64,000 bases of DNA, taken from NCBI GenBank assembly GCA_017854255.1, contig JAFMIA010000005.1, forward strand, positions 1 through 64,000, read 5' to 3'. Source of the stretch: Pseudomonadales bacterium. GTDB lineage: Bacteria; Pseudomonadota; Gammaproteobacteria; Pseudomonadales; Azotimanducaceae. A model generated the notes under the pieces. It was not told where the DNA came from, made no database searches, and worked only from the letters and a program-made list of their open reading frames with translations. Shown in pieces: positions 46,082 to 55,035 of this stretch. Each line of letters opens with the position of its first letter. Position 1 is the stretch's first letter. The position numbers and the translations under genes were made by a program.

Positions 46082-47545
46082 ATGACAGCGTCAAAGCTTT
46101 ACCCGGCCTCGGTCATTAAAGAAATTGATCGGCAATACTCGCAGGATTATGACATATCCAGTTTTCAGTTGATGAAATTGGCCGCGCGGCGCGTTGTCGA
46201 GGTGATCTTAACCCGCTATGGCGATACCAAAAGGGCGCAGGTGTTTTGTGGGTCGGGAAATAATGCAGGCGACGGCTTTTTGGTCGCAGCGGGGTTGGCA
46301 GATCGGGGCTGGTTGGTTCAAGTTGCGCTTGTCGGTGACCCGGAAAAGTTAACCGAAGCCTCGCGCGACGCGCTGGCAGTTTGTCAAAACAGCCAAGCAA
46401 TCGTTGAGGCGTTTGAGGGGGCTGTTCTGGACCGGGCCATATTGGTTGACGCTCTATTAGGGCTTGGCGTTCACGGCCAGATTCGGTCAGCGTATCGCTC
46501 GGCCATCACCGCAATCAATGCGAGCAGCAGCGCTGTCGTCGCAGTTGATCTGCCGTCTGGTTTACAGCCCGACTCAGGTGAGGTGGGGGCGGTCTGCGTT
46601 CGGGCCGCGATCACGGTGACCTTCCTCGCACTGAAAATAGGGTTGTTCAGTCAGGATGGTCCAGATTATGCCGGCGAGATCATCTTGGCTGATCTAGGCC
46701 TGCCAGACATCTTGCTGGCCAAGCACGCTGACAAGGGGTTGCGGATTCTGGAGGCGCCAAGGTTACCGGCGCGTCAAAACAAAGCACATAAGGGCCATTT
46801 TGGACATCTGCTGGTGGTGGGTGGCAACACCGGCTTCGGGGGCGCGGGCCTTCTAGCCAGCGAGGCGGCTCTGCGTAGTGGCGCGGGCCTGGTGTCCGTT
46901 GTGAGCCGCGAGGGGCATCGATCTGGGTTTTTAGCGCGATGTCCTGAGGTGATGTTTCGGGGCGTTAATGAAACCGATGACATAACGGACCTATTGGGTC
47001 GCGTCCAGGCCGTGGTGCTGGGGCCTGGTTTAGGCCAAGACGCGTGGGCTCAGAACCTGTTTCGACAAGTCATTGCCGCTGGTAAACCCCTTGTCCTTGA
47101 TGCCGACGGCCTAAACCTGCTGGCTCAGGCGCCCGCCGCCTTAGTGGATTGCATCATTACGCCACATCCCTTGGAGGCCGCAAGGTTACTCCGTCGTGAT
47201 CAGGTTGACCCGGACCGATTGACCGTCGTGTGTCAACTGCAGTCTGAGTACGGCGCCGTGGTGGTGCTCAAAGGGGCTGCAACGCTTGTCGCATCGGATA
47301 CGGGTATCGCGATTAATGTATTGGGCGGGCCGGCAATGGCAACGGCTGGGATGGGCGATGTGCTATCAGGGCTTTTGGGGGCTTTGCTTGCTCAGGGGCA
47401 ACCGCTGAGTCGCGCCGCTGAATTGGGGGTTGCGCATCATGGCCGAGCCGCCCAGATGGCGACCGCTCAACAGGGCGAAGTGGGGTTGCTCGCGCGAGAT
47501 GTGGTGCGGCACGTGGGTCGCTCGCTTTCGGGAATGACGTTATGA
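46082..47545 (+). CDS. nnrD: Bifunctional NAD(P)H-hydrate epimerase/dehydratase
   Basis: Repairs damaged NADH and NADPH hydrates. The 487-aa protein fuses an N-terminal epimerase domain (about 1–215, with GSGNNAGDGF and VDALLGLGVHG) to a C-terminal ADP-dependent dehydratase domain (about 225–487, with VLGPGLGQD, LDADGLNLLA, TPHPLEAARLL and AGMGDVLSGLLG). Start ATG 46082 is chosen from the family start and an ACGAGGG-type site upstream. It is first of the coupled run nnrD–tsaE–amiC–mutL, with 4-nt overlaps at each of the three following junctions. Confidence 0.96.
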   Translation: MTASKLYPASVIKEIDRQYSQDYDISSFQLMKLAARRVVEVILTRYGDTKRAQVFCGSGNNAGDGFLVAAGLADRGWLVQVALVGDPEKLTEASRDALAVCQNSQAIVEAFEGAVLDRAILVDALLGLGVHGQIRSAYRSAITAINASSSAVVAVDLPSGLQPDSGEVGAVCVRAAITVTFLALKIGLFSQDGPDYAGEIILADLGLPDILLAKHADKGLRILEAPRLPARQNKAHKGHFGHLLVVGGNTGFGGAGLLASEAALRSGAGLVSVVSREGHRSGFLARCPEVMFRGVNETDDITDLLGRVQAVVLGPGLGQDAWAQNLFRQVIAAGKPLVLDADGLNLLAQAPAALVDCIITPHPLEAARLLRRDQVDPDRLTVVCQLQSEYGAVVVLKGAATLVASDTGIAINVLGGPAMATAGMGDVLSGLLGALLAQGQPLSRAAELGVAHHGRAAQMATAQQGEVGLLARDVVRHVGRSLSGMTL

Positions 47546-47997
47546 GCTGGCTGCTCAACTCAGACAAGGCGACCGAGCAATTCGGCGGGCGCTTGGTCGA
47601 CGTGCTCGAAGGATCCGGAATTGTTTTTCTAAAGGGTGATCTGGGCGCGGGAAAGACCACGCTCTGCCGAGGTGTGTTGCGGGCTCTGGGTTATAGCGGG
47701 GCGGTGAAAAGCCCGACCTTTACGCTGGTCGAGCCTTACGAGTTGCCAGTGCACCTGGTCTATCACTTCGACCTTTACAGACTCAGTGATCCAGACGAGT
47801 TAAACTATCTGGGCGTTGATGAGTATTTTACAAGCCAAGCGCTGTGTTTAATTGAATGGCCAGAGAAAGGACTCGGGCTATTACCTAAGCCGGATCTGGA
47901 GATTGAAATGCGGGTCGTTGGAGATACCAGCCGCCGCTTGTTTGTGCAGTCAGGCACAGACAAAGGAGGGCGTGCGCTCACAAGGTTGCCGGCATGA
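47542..47997 (+). CDS. tsaE: tRNA threonylcarbamoyladenosine biosynthesis ATPase TsaE
   Basis: The P-loop partner of TsaB/TsaD in making t6A at position 37 of ANN-reading tRNAs. The 151-aa protein has Walker A GDLGAGKTT at 32–40, SPTFTLVEPYE, and HFDLYRLSDPDEL, all typical. The ATG overlaps the nnrD stop (ATGA), and its own stop overlaps the amiC start. With miaA and queG nearby, three tRNA anticodon-loop modification genes lie in one neighbourhood, as in E. coli. Confidence 0.96.
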   Translation: MSWLLNSDKATEQFGGRLVDVLEGSGIVFLKGDLGAGKTTLCRGVLRALGYSGAVKSPTFTLVEPYELPVHLVYHFDLYRLSDPDELNYLGVDEYFTSQALCLIEWPEKGLGLLPKPDLEIEMRVVGDTSRRLFVQSGTDKGGRALTRLPA

Positions 47998-49370
47998 CCG
48001 TAAAGTTACGCCTGAGCGCTTTTGGGTCCTGGGGCCTTCAAAGATGCTGCGGCTTAATGGTGTCGTGCTTCTTGGCTTCTGCTGCATTGGCGAGCCCAAC
48101 CGTTAACAGCATCAGACTCCATGCCTCACCAGAAAAGACTCGATTGGTGTTCGATGTTAGCGAACCCTTAGACCACACGCTGTTTGTCCTCGAAAACCCG
48201 CTGCGCTTAGTGATTGATCTGCCAGAGACGACTTTAGCCAAACCAGCGCGCCGGCAACCGCTTGGATCAAAGGACTTCAAAGGCACGGCGGTCACGGACA
48301 TCCGGTTTTCATCGGACAAGCAAGCGGATTTACGAGTTGTTTTAGATCTATCTGAGTCGGTTAAACCGAGAAGCTTTTTACTCAAACCCATCGCCCAATA
48401 TGATGATCGGTTGGTGATCGATTTGTTTCCAACGCTTAGCGACCAATCGATCCCCGCGACCGAACCAAAAATTGAGCAACCACTGAGAGATATTATTGTT
48501 GCGATTGATCCGGGTCACGGCGGTGATGACCCGGGCGCCATTGGACCCGGTAACACGTATGAAAAAACGGTGGTTTTGGCAATCGCGAAACGGCTCGCTG
48601 ATCGGTTCAATGCGGAACCGGGTTTCAAAGCGGTTTTAACCCGCGGCGGCGACTACTATGTTGCGCATCGAGCTCGAACTCAGCTGGCGCGAGACAATCA
48701 AGCCGATGTCTTCATCTCGATCCATGCGGATGCCTGGAAAACGGCATCCGCCAGCGGGGCATCCGTCTTTGCGATTTCTCAGCGGGGCGCGACCAGTGAA
48801 ACTGCCCGCTGGATTGCCGAGAAGGAAAACCGAGCGGATTTAATTGGCGGCGTGGGCAGCGTGAGTCTGGACGATAAGGATGATGTTCTGGCAGGCGTGC
48901 TGCTGGATCTGTCGATGACGGCGAGTTTGAGTGCGAGTTTAGAAATGGGTGCAGAGGTCGTCAAATCGATCGCGCCGATTAACAAGTTGCACAAAGCGAA
49001 CGTTGAGCAAGCGTCCTTCATCGTTCTGAAGTCACCTGACATCCCGTCTATCTTGGTTGAAACTGGGTTTATCTCAAACCCAGGCGAGGCTAAAAAATTA
49101 CGGACCGTGGCCCATCAGAAGAGAATGGCTGGTGCAATATTCAAGGGTGTTTCGACCTATTTTTATAAAACTCCGCCGGAGGGCACGCTGTTGGCCCAGA
49201 AGGTCTCGCAAGCAAAGCGGGTGGTTGCCTATAAAATAAAATCCGGCGATACCTTGTCTGAGATTGCGCAGCGATATCGTGTGTCTCAAGGCGCTTTGAA
49301 GTCTTTGAATGCTCTAAAATCCGACCGTCTTAGGGTTGGCCAGGTTTTAAAAATTCCGGAGCGCTCGTGA
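47994..49370 (+). CDS. amiC: N-acetylmuramoyl-L-alanine amidase (AmiB/AmiC type) with LysM
   Basis: A periplasmic zinc amidase that splits septal peptidoglycan during cell separation. The 458-aa protein has a signal peptide (cleavage likely after ALA, residue 33), an AMIN domain (about 38–150) that targets the septum, an Amidase_3 catalytic domain (about 168–390, with IDPGHGGDDPGAIG, SIHAD and ILVETGFISNP), and a C-terminal LysM domain (about 413–457). The LysM points to the AmiB/AmiC-like form of Pseudomonas. The gene overlaps tsaE (ATGA) and mutL (GTGA). The exact symbol (amiB or amiC) cannot be settled by sequence alone. Confidence 0.94.
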   Translation: MTVKLRLSAFGSWGLQRCCGLMVSCFLASAALASPTVNSIRLHASPEKTRLVFDVSEPLDHTLFVLENPLRLVIDLPETTLAKPARRQPLGSKDFKGTAVTDIRFSSDKQADLRVVLDLSESVKPRSFLLKPIAQYDDRLVIDLFPTLSDQSIPATEPKIEQPLRDIIVAIDPGHGGDDPGAIGPGNTYEKTVVLAIAKRLADRFNAEPGFKAVLTRGGDYYVAHRARTQLARDNQADVFISIHADAWKTASASGASVFAISQRGATSETARWIAEKENRADLIGGVGSVSLDDKDDVLAGVLLDLSMTASLSASLEMGAEVVKSIAPINKLHKANVEQASFIVLKSPDIPSILVETGFISNPGEAKKLRTVAHQKRMAGAIFKGVSTYFYKTPPEGTLLAQKVSQAKRVVAYKIKSGDTLSEIAQRYRVSQGALKSLNALKSDRLRVGQVLKIPERS

Positions 49371-51181
49371 ATCGAATCCAACTATTATCCAGTCGATTAG
49401 CCAATCAGATTGCCGCCGGGGAAGTGGTAGAGCGGCCAGCATCGGTCGTCAAAGAGCTCGTTGAAAATGCGATTGATGCCGGCGCCTCAAGAATCGATTT
49501 AGTGCTTGAAGCCGGTGGCAGCCAGCTCATTCGGGTTCGGGATAATGGTCGCGGCATTCCGCGGGACGATTTGGCGCTTGCCCTGTCGCGCCATGCAACC
49601 TCCAAGATTTTTACAGAGTCGGATTTAGAGGGGATTCGCTCGCTGGGTTTCCGGGGGGAGGCATTGGCCTCAATCGCCTCGGTGTCTAAGTTGGTGATGA
49701 CCTCGAATGCAACCGCTGAAAAGTCAGGGTATTCAGTGCAAGTTCACGGCGAAGATATGACCTCTGAGGTCATCCCCGCGCCGCATCCTCAAGGGACGAC
49801 CGTTGAAGTTAGGGATTTATTTTTCAACACGCCTGCCCGGAGAAAGTTTCTGAGAGCGGAAAAAACCGAACTCGGTCGAATTGACGATGTGATTCGAAAA
49901 ATGACGTTAAGTCATCCGGCAGTCGCGATCATGGTGACGCATAATGGAAAGGTTTATCGTCAATTTCAGGCGGCAAGCGCCATCGAGGATCAACACCATC
50001 GTATTAAAGCGGTTTTTGGCCAGAGTTTTTTAGATCAAGCGCTGTATTTTGAAGAGCAGATTGGGTCGATGCAGCTAAAGGGCTGGATTTCGCTCCCTAC
50101 GTATTCCCGAAGCCAAGCCGACCAGCAGTATTTTTTTGTGAATGATCGCTGCATTCGTGACAAGGTTTGCAGTCACGCGGTGCGGCAGGGTTATAAGGAC
50201 GTGCTCTTTCATGGCAGGCATCCAGTGTATGCCATATTTTTGAATCTGGATCCGAATTTGGTCGATGTGAATGTCCACCCAACCAAGCATGAAGTTCGCT
50301 TTCGCGAGAGCCGTGGCGTTCACGATTTGATTTATCGGACGATTCACCAGGTCTTGGCCTCCGTGCGGCCAGAAGGCCAGAGCGGACCCAATCAAGTGCT
50401 GGAGGCCGGCTTTGACGGCGAGCAACCACCGCTCGGATCGTTTGATCCCAGTTATGTGCAGCGCAATATGGCCTTCACCAATCGCCAGAATCAGTCCACG
50501 GGATTCTTTGGCTTGTCCCAGTCGCCCAGTCAGATGCCGAGCAACTGGACCGGATCAACCGTTGGGTTGGATGCGGGTCAAGACGATGGCGCGTTGATTC
50601 CGCCTTTGGGCTATGCCCTCGGCCAATTACACGGGGTGTATATCCTCGCTCAAAATGTGAATGGCTTGGTTGCAGTTGACATGCATGCGGCTCATGAACG
50701 GATTACCTATGAGCGGTTAAAGCGGGCGATGGATGCAGATGGCCTTAAAACCCAGCCCCTACTCGTCCCGGTTAGCCTCGCACTGAGTGCCCGCGAAGTG
50801 GCATTGATCACGGATCGTTCTCATGAACTGACTGAAATTGGGCTCCAGCTTGAGGTTGTCTCTGAGGAGAGCGTGATCATTCGTGGGGTTCCGTCCATGC
50901 TGAGCCGAGACAATCCAGAGCAGTTGGTGCGCGATGTGTTATCGGATTTCCTTGAATTTGGTTCCAGCAATCGAATCAATGATGGCCGGGACGAAATATT
51001 GTCGACGATGGCTTGTCATGGCTCGGTGCGCGCCAATCGGAAACTGTCGATCCCAGAGATGAATGCGTTGTTGCGGGATATGGAAGAGACCGAGCGTAGT
51101 GGGCAGTGCAATCATGGCCGCCCAACTTGGTTTCAGCTGACCCTTTCTGAGCTCGACAGTCTATTTATGAGAGGGCAATAA
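49367..51181 (+). CDS. mutL: DNA mismatch repair protein MutL (endonuclease-type)
   Basis: The mismatch-repair mediator between MutS and strand cleavage. The 604-aa protein has the N-terminal GHKL ATPase (LVENAIDAGA, DNGRGIPRD, GFRGEALAS) and a C-terminal dimerisation domain. At 438–449 lies DMHAAHERITYE, a form of the MutL endonuclease motif DQHA(X)2E(X)4E, which E. coli MutL lacks. That suggests this MutL nicks DNA itself and the organism probably has no MutH, as in Pseudomonas. The start is GTG at 49367, overlapping the amiC stop. The linker region (about 340–415) is variable, as usual. Confidence 0.95.
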   Translation: MNRIQLLSSRLANQIAAGEVVERPASVVKELVENAIDAGASRIDLVLEAGGSQLIRVRDNGRGIPRDDLALALSRHATSKIFTESDLEGIRSLGFRGEALASIASVSKLVMTSNATAEKSGYSVQVHGEDMTSEVIPAPHPQGTTVEVRDLFFNTPARRKFLRAEKTELGRIDDVIRKMTLSHPAVAIMVTHNGKVYRQFQAASAIEDQHHRIKAVFGQSFLDQALYFEEQIGSMQLKGWISLPTYSRSQADQQYFFVNDRCIRDKVCSHAVRQGYKDVLFHGRHPVYAIFLNLDPNLVDVNVHPTKHEVRFRESRGVHDLIYRTIHQVLASVRPEGQSGPNQVLEAGFDGEQPPLGSFDPSYVQRNMAFTNRQNQSTGFFGLSQSPSQMPSNWTGSTVGLDAGQDDGALIPPLGYALGQLHGVYILAQNVNGLVAVDMHAAHERITYERLKRAMDADGLKTQPLLVPVSLALSAREVALITDRSHELTEIGLQLEVVSEESVIIRGVPSMLSRDNPEQLVRDVLSDFLEFGSSNRINDGRDEILSTMACHGSVRANRKLSIPEMNALLRDMEETERSGQCNHGRPTWFQLTLSELDSLFMRGQ

Positions 51182-51183
51182 GC

Positions 51184-52110
51184 TTGACCCAAGCCCTAGT
51201 GATCACTGGGCCGACTGCCTCGGGTAAGTCAGCGCTTGCTTATGCATTGGCCGATCGATTCAATCTTGAAGTCATTACCGTCGATTCGGCTCAGGTCTAT
51301 ACCGATATGGATATTGGTACGGCAAAGCCCGATGCCGCGCAGCAGGCCTTGGTGCCACATCATTTGCTGGATATTCGTGCGCCTACCGAGCCCTATACGA
51401 CCTTTGATTTTTGTCAGGATGCGCGGCGCGCAATTGCCGACGTCCGGGCCAGGGGTCGTTTGCCCGTTCTGGTGGGTGGCACTATGTTGTATTTGAAAGC
51501 CCTCCGTGATGGGATCGCAAATTTACCGCAGGCTAACCCTGCGGTCCGCCTTGAGATCCTTCAGGCGGCCGAAGCCAATGGTTGGCCCTGGCTGCATGAT
51601 GAGTTGAAGCGGATCGACCCGGAGGCGGCATTGAGAATCAAGCCGACTGATCGTCAGAGGCTCCAACGGGCGCTCGAGGTTGAGCGTCTGACCGGTCGAA
51701 CCTTGACCGCGCTGCAGGCGCAAGGTCAGGTTGGGCTCGGCGCGAGCCTCACTGAAGTGGCCATCATGCCCGAGTCTCGAGCGCAACTTCACCGTCAAAT
51801 CGAGACGCGTTTTGATGAAATGCTGAATCAAGGATTGGTCGCAGAGGTTGAGCATCTGCGCGAGAAGTTTGCTTTGCATGAGGCGCTGCCTGCCATGAAG
51901 GCGGTCGGCTATCGTCAGGTCTGGCAATACTTAGAAGGTGATCTTGGTTTTGATGAAATGCGGCAAAAAGGCATTATCGCGACCCGGCAGCTCTCCAAAC
52001 GCCAGTTCACGTGGCTGCGTTCGTTTGAGACGGTCAAAAAAATATCGACGCCATCGCTCGATGCGCTCTTGAAAATCGATGCAGTCGCCAACATATTGAT
52101 CAAAGCATAG
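51184..52110 (+). CDS. miaA: tRNA dimethylallyltransferase
   Basis: Adds a dimethylallyl group to A37 of tRNAs reading UNN codons. The 308-aa protein has the P-loop GPTASGKS (9–16), DSAQVYTDMDIGTAKP and LVGGTMLYLKAL, all diagnostic. The start is TTG at 51184, 2 bp after the mutL stop, with AGAGGG in the end of mutL as ribosome-binding site. hfq follows after 168 bp of non-coding sequence, where an hfq promoter is expected but none was clear. Confidence 0.96.
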   Translation: MTQALVITGPTASGKSALAYALADRFNLEVITVDSAQVYTDMDIGTAKPDAAQQALVPHHLLDIRAPTEPYTTFDFCQDARRAIADVRARGRLPVLVGGTMLYLKALRDGIANLPQANPAVRLEILQAAEANGWPWLHDELKRIDPEAALRIKPTDRQRLQRALEVERLTGRTLTALQAQGQVGLGASLTEVAIMPESRAQLHRQIETRFDEMLNQGLVAEVEHLREKFALHEALPAMKAVGYRQVWQYLEGDLGFDEMRQKGIIATRQLSKRQFTWLRSFETVKKISTPSLDALLKIDAVANILIKA

Positions 52111-52278
52111 TAAGGAAGCAGTGCGCCGACGCCGTCGGTATATTGGAATTTTCCGAGCAAAGCGGTAGGTAGTTTGAGCTCGAGCAAGCGCGATTGGCGC
52201 CCATCAAGCCTTGGGACCCTATTGTTAACACGATGAGGGCGTTGGATTTCCAGCGTTGGCAAGGAATTAGGAGCCATT

Positions 52279-52521
52279 ATGTCAAAAGGTCAGTCTCTAC
52301 AAGACCCATTTTTAAACGCGCTGAGGAAGGAGCGAATCCCGGTTTCGATCTTCTTAGTCAGTGGGATTAAACTTCAGGGGCAAATTGAGTCTTTTGATCA
52401 ATTTGTAATTTTGTTGCGAAACACGGTGAATCAAATGATTTATAAGTCAGCGATTTCAACGGTTGTGCCCTCGCGAGCGGTTAACCTTGATTATGATGAT
52501 CCGATGGAGACGCTCGATTAA
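52279..52521 (+). CDS. hfq: RNA chaperone Hfq
   Basis: A hexameric Sm-like protein that helps small RNAs pair with mRNAs. The 80-aa chain carries Sm1 ([26 protein letters not shown]) and Sm2 ([16 protein letters not shown]), including the KHAIST-like KSAIST. Its C-terminal tail is short and acidic ([10 protein letters not shown]), as in Pseudomonas and unlike the long tail of E. coli Hfq. In Sm2 a Ser replaces the usual His of YKHAIS, which is notable because that His lies in the uridine-binding proximal pore. A strong AGGAG precedes the ATG; hflX begins 17 bp downstream. Confidence 0.96.
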   Translation: MSKGQSLQDPFLNALRKERIPVSIFLVSGIKLQGQIESFDQFVILLRNTVNQMIYKSAISTVVPSRAVNLDYDDPMETLD

Positions 52522-52538
52522 AGACCCAGGCTGCTGTT

Positions 52539-53819
52539 ATGTTTTTTGATCGGCCAGCGCCCGGCTCAAAGGCGATGCTCGTCTTCATTCGGAATAAAAC
52601 CTCTGATCTTGCGACGCACGAAGAGGTTGAAGAGCTGGCACGGTCGGCTGGCATGGCGGTCGTTGGATTGATTGAAAGCGCGCGCCGGGATCCGCATCCA
52701 AAAACGATGGTGGGGTCGGGCAAGGTCGACGAAATAAAAGTGGCGGCGGAAGCGGCGGGTGCCAACTTGGTCTTGTTCAGCGAAGACCTGTCATCGACTC
52801 AGGAACGTAACCTGGAAGGCGCTTTAGACCTGCGAGTGCTGGGTCGAACGGGACTCATCTTAGAGATTTTTGCGCAGCGAGCTCGAACCCATGAGGGTAA
52901 ACTTCAGGTTGAATTAGCTCAGTTGGAGCACAGCGCGTCCCGTTTAGTGCGAGGCTGGACCCACCTTGACCGTCAACGGGGCGGCGCGGGCGCGGGGCTT
53001 GGGGGTGCTGGCGAAACGCAATTAGAAGCGGATCAACGGCTGCTGGCAGCGCGTAATAAAAAAATTAAAGAACGATTAGAGCGCGTTCAGCGCCAAAGGC
53101 ACCAAAGCCGGCGCGCGCGAGCACGATCGGAAACCGCAACCGTTGCCCTTGCGGGCTACACCAATGCAGGCAAATCAACGCTGTTTAATCGGTTAACCCA
53201 GTCGGCAGTGCATGCCGCAGATCAGTTGTTTGCGACGCTGGATCCAACCCTTCGCCAAATTAGCCTGCCGCTCACCGGGAAAGCCGTTATCTCCGACACA
53301 GTGGGTTTTATTCGGGCGCTTCCCCATGGTTTGGTTGAGTCCTTTAAGGCAACGCTTGAAGAGGTCACCGAGGCCACCTTGATCCTGCATGTGGTGGATG
53401 CGTCAGCAGGCGAAAAACAAGAACGCATGGATGCCGTGAATGGGGTCCTAAGTGAAATTGGCGCAAGAGAAGTGCCCCAACTCTTAGTCTTAAATAAATC
53501 TGATATACAAGGGGTGACAGGGCCCTTGGTGCGCCGAGATGCCGCAGGAAAGCCTTATTCCGTTCAAGTCTCTTCCCTGACCGGGGTTGGATTGCCTGAG
53601 CTTTTATCCTGTATCGATGAGTTAATTTCAGACGATGTGGTGACAACGGTCCTCACGCTCAAGCCGGAGCAAGGGATGATTCGCGCGAAATGCTTTGAGC
53701 TCGCCTCGGTCATTGAAGAGGTCATGGATGAAAATGGCACGATCGCGATGCACCTTCGTATAGAAAAGAAGAATTTGGCCAGACTGAATGCGGCGTTAAC
53801 TGCGATGAAAGCAGGTTAA
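52539..53819 (+). CDS. hflX: Ribosome-associated GTPase HflX
   Basis: A GTPase that binds and splits stalled ribosomes, especially under heat stress. The 426-aa protein has the N-terminal HflX domain (about 14–180) with GSGKVDEI at 59–66 and the Gly-rich linker GGAGAGLGGAGETQLE, then the G domain: G1 GYTNAGKST (206–214), G3 DTVGF and G4 NKSD. It is the usual neighbour of hfq and hflK. The ATG at 52539 is used; there is an ATG at codon 13 as an alternative. Confidence 0.96.
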   Translation: MFFDRPAPGSKAMLVFIRNKTSDLATHEEVEELARSAGMAVVGLIESARRDPHPKTMVGSGKVDEIKVAAEAAGANLVLFSEDLSSTQERNLEGALDLRVLGRTGLILEIFAQRARTHEGKLQVELAQLEHSASRLVRGWTHLDRQRGGAGAGLGGAGETQLEADQRLLAARNKKIKERLERVQRQRHQSRRARARSETATVALAGYTNAGKSTLFNRLTQSAVHAADQLFATLDPTLRQISLPLTGKAVISDTVGFIRALPHGLVESFKATLEEVTEATLILHVVDASAGEKQERMDAVNGVLSEIGAREVPQLLVLNKSDIQGVTGPLVRRDAAGKPYSVQVSSLTGVGLPELLSCIDELISDDVVTTVLTLKPEQGMIRAKCFELASVIEEVMDENGTIAMHLRIEKKNLARLNAALTAMKAG

Positions 53820-53880
53820 GCAATGCAACTTGATGCAATAAGTGGGAAGATAAACGAAATCTCAGGATTTGGAGAAGACT

Positions 53881-55017
53881 ATGGCGTGGAATGAACCCGG
53901 AAATAATGGTGAGAAAGACCCTTGGGGCAGTCGCCAAGACCAGGGGCCGCCCGATTTAGATGAGGCGTTTAAGAAACTTAAAGAGAATTTAGGTGGTATG
54001 TTCGGCGGCGGGAGCGGCGCTGGCGGGGCTTCTGCCGGCGGGGGTGGATTGAAATCGTCCCTGGTTGCCATCGTGCTAGGGGTGCTTGTCATTGGTTATG
54101 GCTTTATGGGCATCTATACATTGGACGAACAAGAACGCGGCGTTGTCCTTCGATTTGGTAAGGTTCAGGAAGCGGTTGTCATGCCGGGTCTGAGTTGGTA
54201 CCCACCGATTGTAGACCAAGTGATCATCCACAATACCTCAAGAGTTCGCTCGCATCCGCACGACTCGGAAATGCTGACCGAAGACGAAAACATTGTGAAG
54301 GTTAAGCTCACGGTGCAGTACGTGATCGACAACGTGAAAGACTACGCATTGCAGGTCAGAGAGCCAGAAAAAAGTCTGCATCAGTCCACCGAAAGTGCCG
54401 TTCGGCATGTGGTTGGCAGCACCGAAATGGATGAGGTGCTAACCGAAGGCCGGGCCGTGATGGGGGATGAAATCAAAATCCGAATTCAGGACTATATGAA
54501 CACCTATGGCACAGGGATCTTTGTGACACAGGTTAACGTTGATGAGACTGCGCCACCGGACGCGGTCCGGGAAGCTTTTGATGAAGTGATTCGAGCGCGA
54601 GAAGACGAAGTTCGGGTTCGTAACGAAGCAGATGCCTATGCTAACCAAGTAATACCGGAGGCGCGAGGTGAGGCGCAACGTTATCTGGAGGAGTCTGAAG
54701 GTTATCGGCAGCGCGTTGTTGCGCAGGCAAACGGTGAAGCCCAGCGGTTTAGCAAGCTCTACGTCGAATACAAAGCCGCGCCAGAAGTGACGCGCGAGCG
54801 AATGTATCTCGACACGATGGAAGCCGTTATGTCGAATGCGTCGAAGGTCATGATCGATGTTGAAGGCGGTAATAACATGATGTACCTGCCACTTGATCGG
54901 ATGATGCAACAAGCCGGCGCGGTGTCAAGACTCAATGGCGGTATGGCCGGATCGGACTCGATCTCCCAGCGTCCGCAAGATAACACCTCCGTCCGAACCC
55001 GTCGGGATCGACAGTAA
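53881..55017 (+). CDS. hflK: FtsH protease regulator HflK
   Basis: A membrane-anchored SPFH/band-7 protein that forms a large cage with HflC around the FtsH protease. The 378-aa protein has a Gly-rich cytoplasmic N-terminus (MFGGGSGAGG near 40), one membrane segment (about 60–80) and the SPFH domain in the periplasm, with ERGVVLRFGKV at its start, then a long helical region. ATG 53881 (MAWNEPGNNG) has GGAG 6 nt upstream; an in-frame TTG four codons earlier is less likely. hflC follows after 18 bp. Confidence 0.96.
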   Translation: MAWNEPGNNGEKDPWGSRQDQGPPDLDEAFKKLKENLGGMFGGGSGAGGASAGGGGLKSSLVAIVLGVLVIGYGFMGIYTLDEQERGVVLRFGKVQEAVVMPGLSWYPPIVDQVIIHNTSRVRSHPHDSEMLTEDENIVKVKLTVQYVIDNVKDYALQVREPEKSLHQSTESAVRHVVGSTEMDEVLTEGRAVMGDEIKIRIQDYMNTYGTGIFVTQVNVDETAPPDAVREAFDEVIRAREDEVRVRNEADAYANQVIPEARGEAQRYLEESEGYRQRVVAQANGEAQRFSKLYVEYKAAPEVTRERMYLDTMEAVMSNASKVMIDVEGGNNMMYLPLDRMMQQAGAVSRLNGGMAGSDSISQRPQDNTSVRTRRDRQ

Positions 55018-55035
55018 AACCTTAGGAGAGACACC

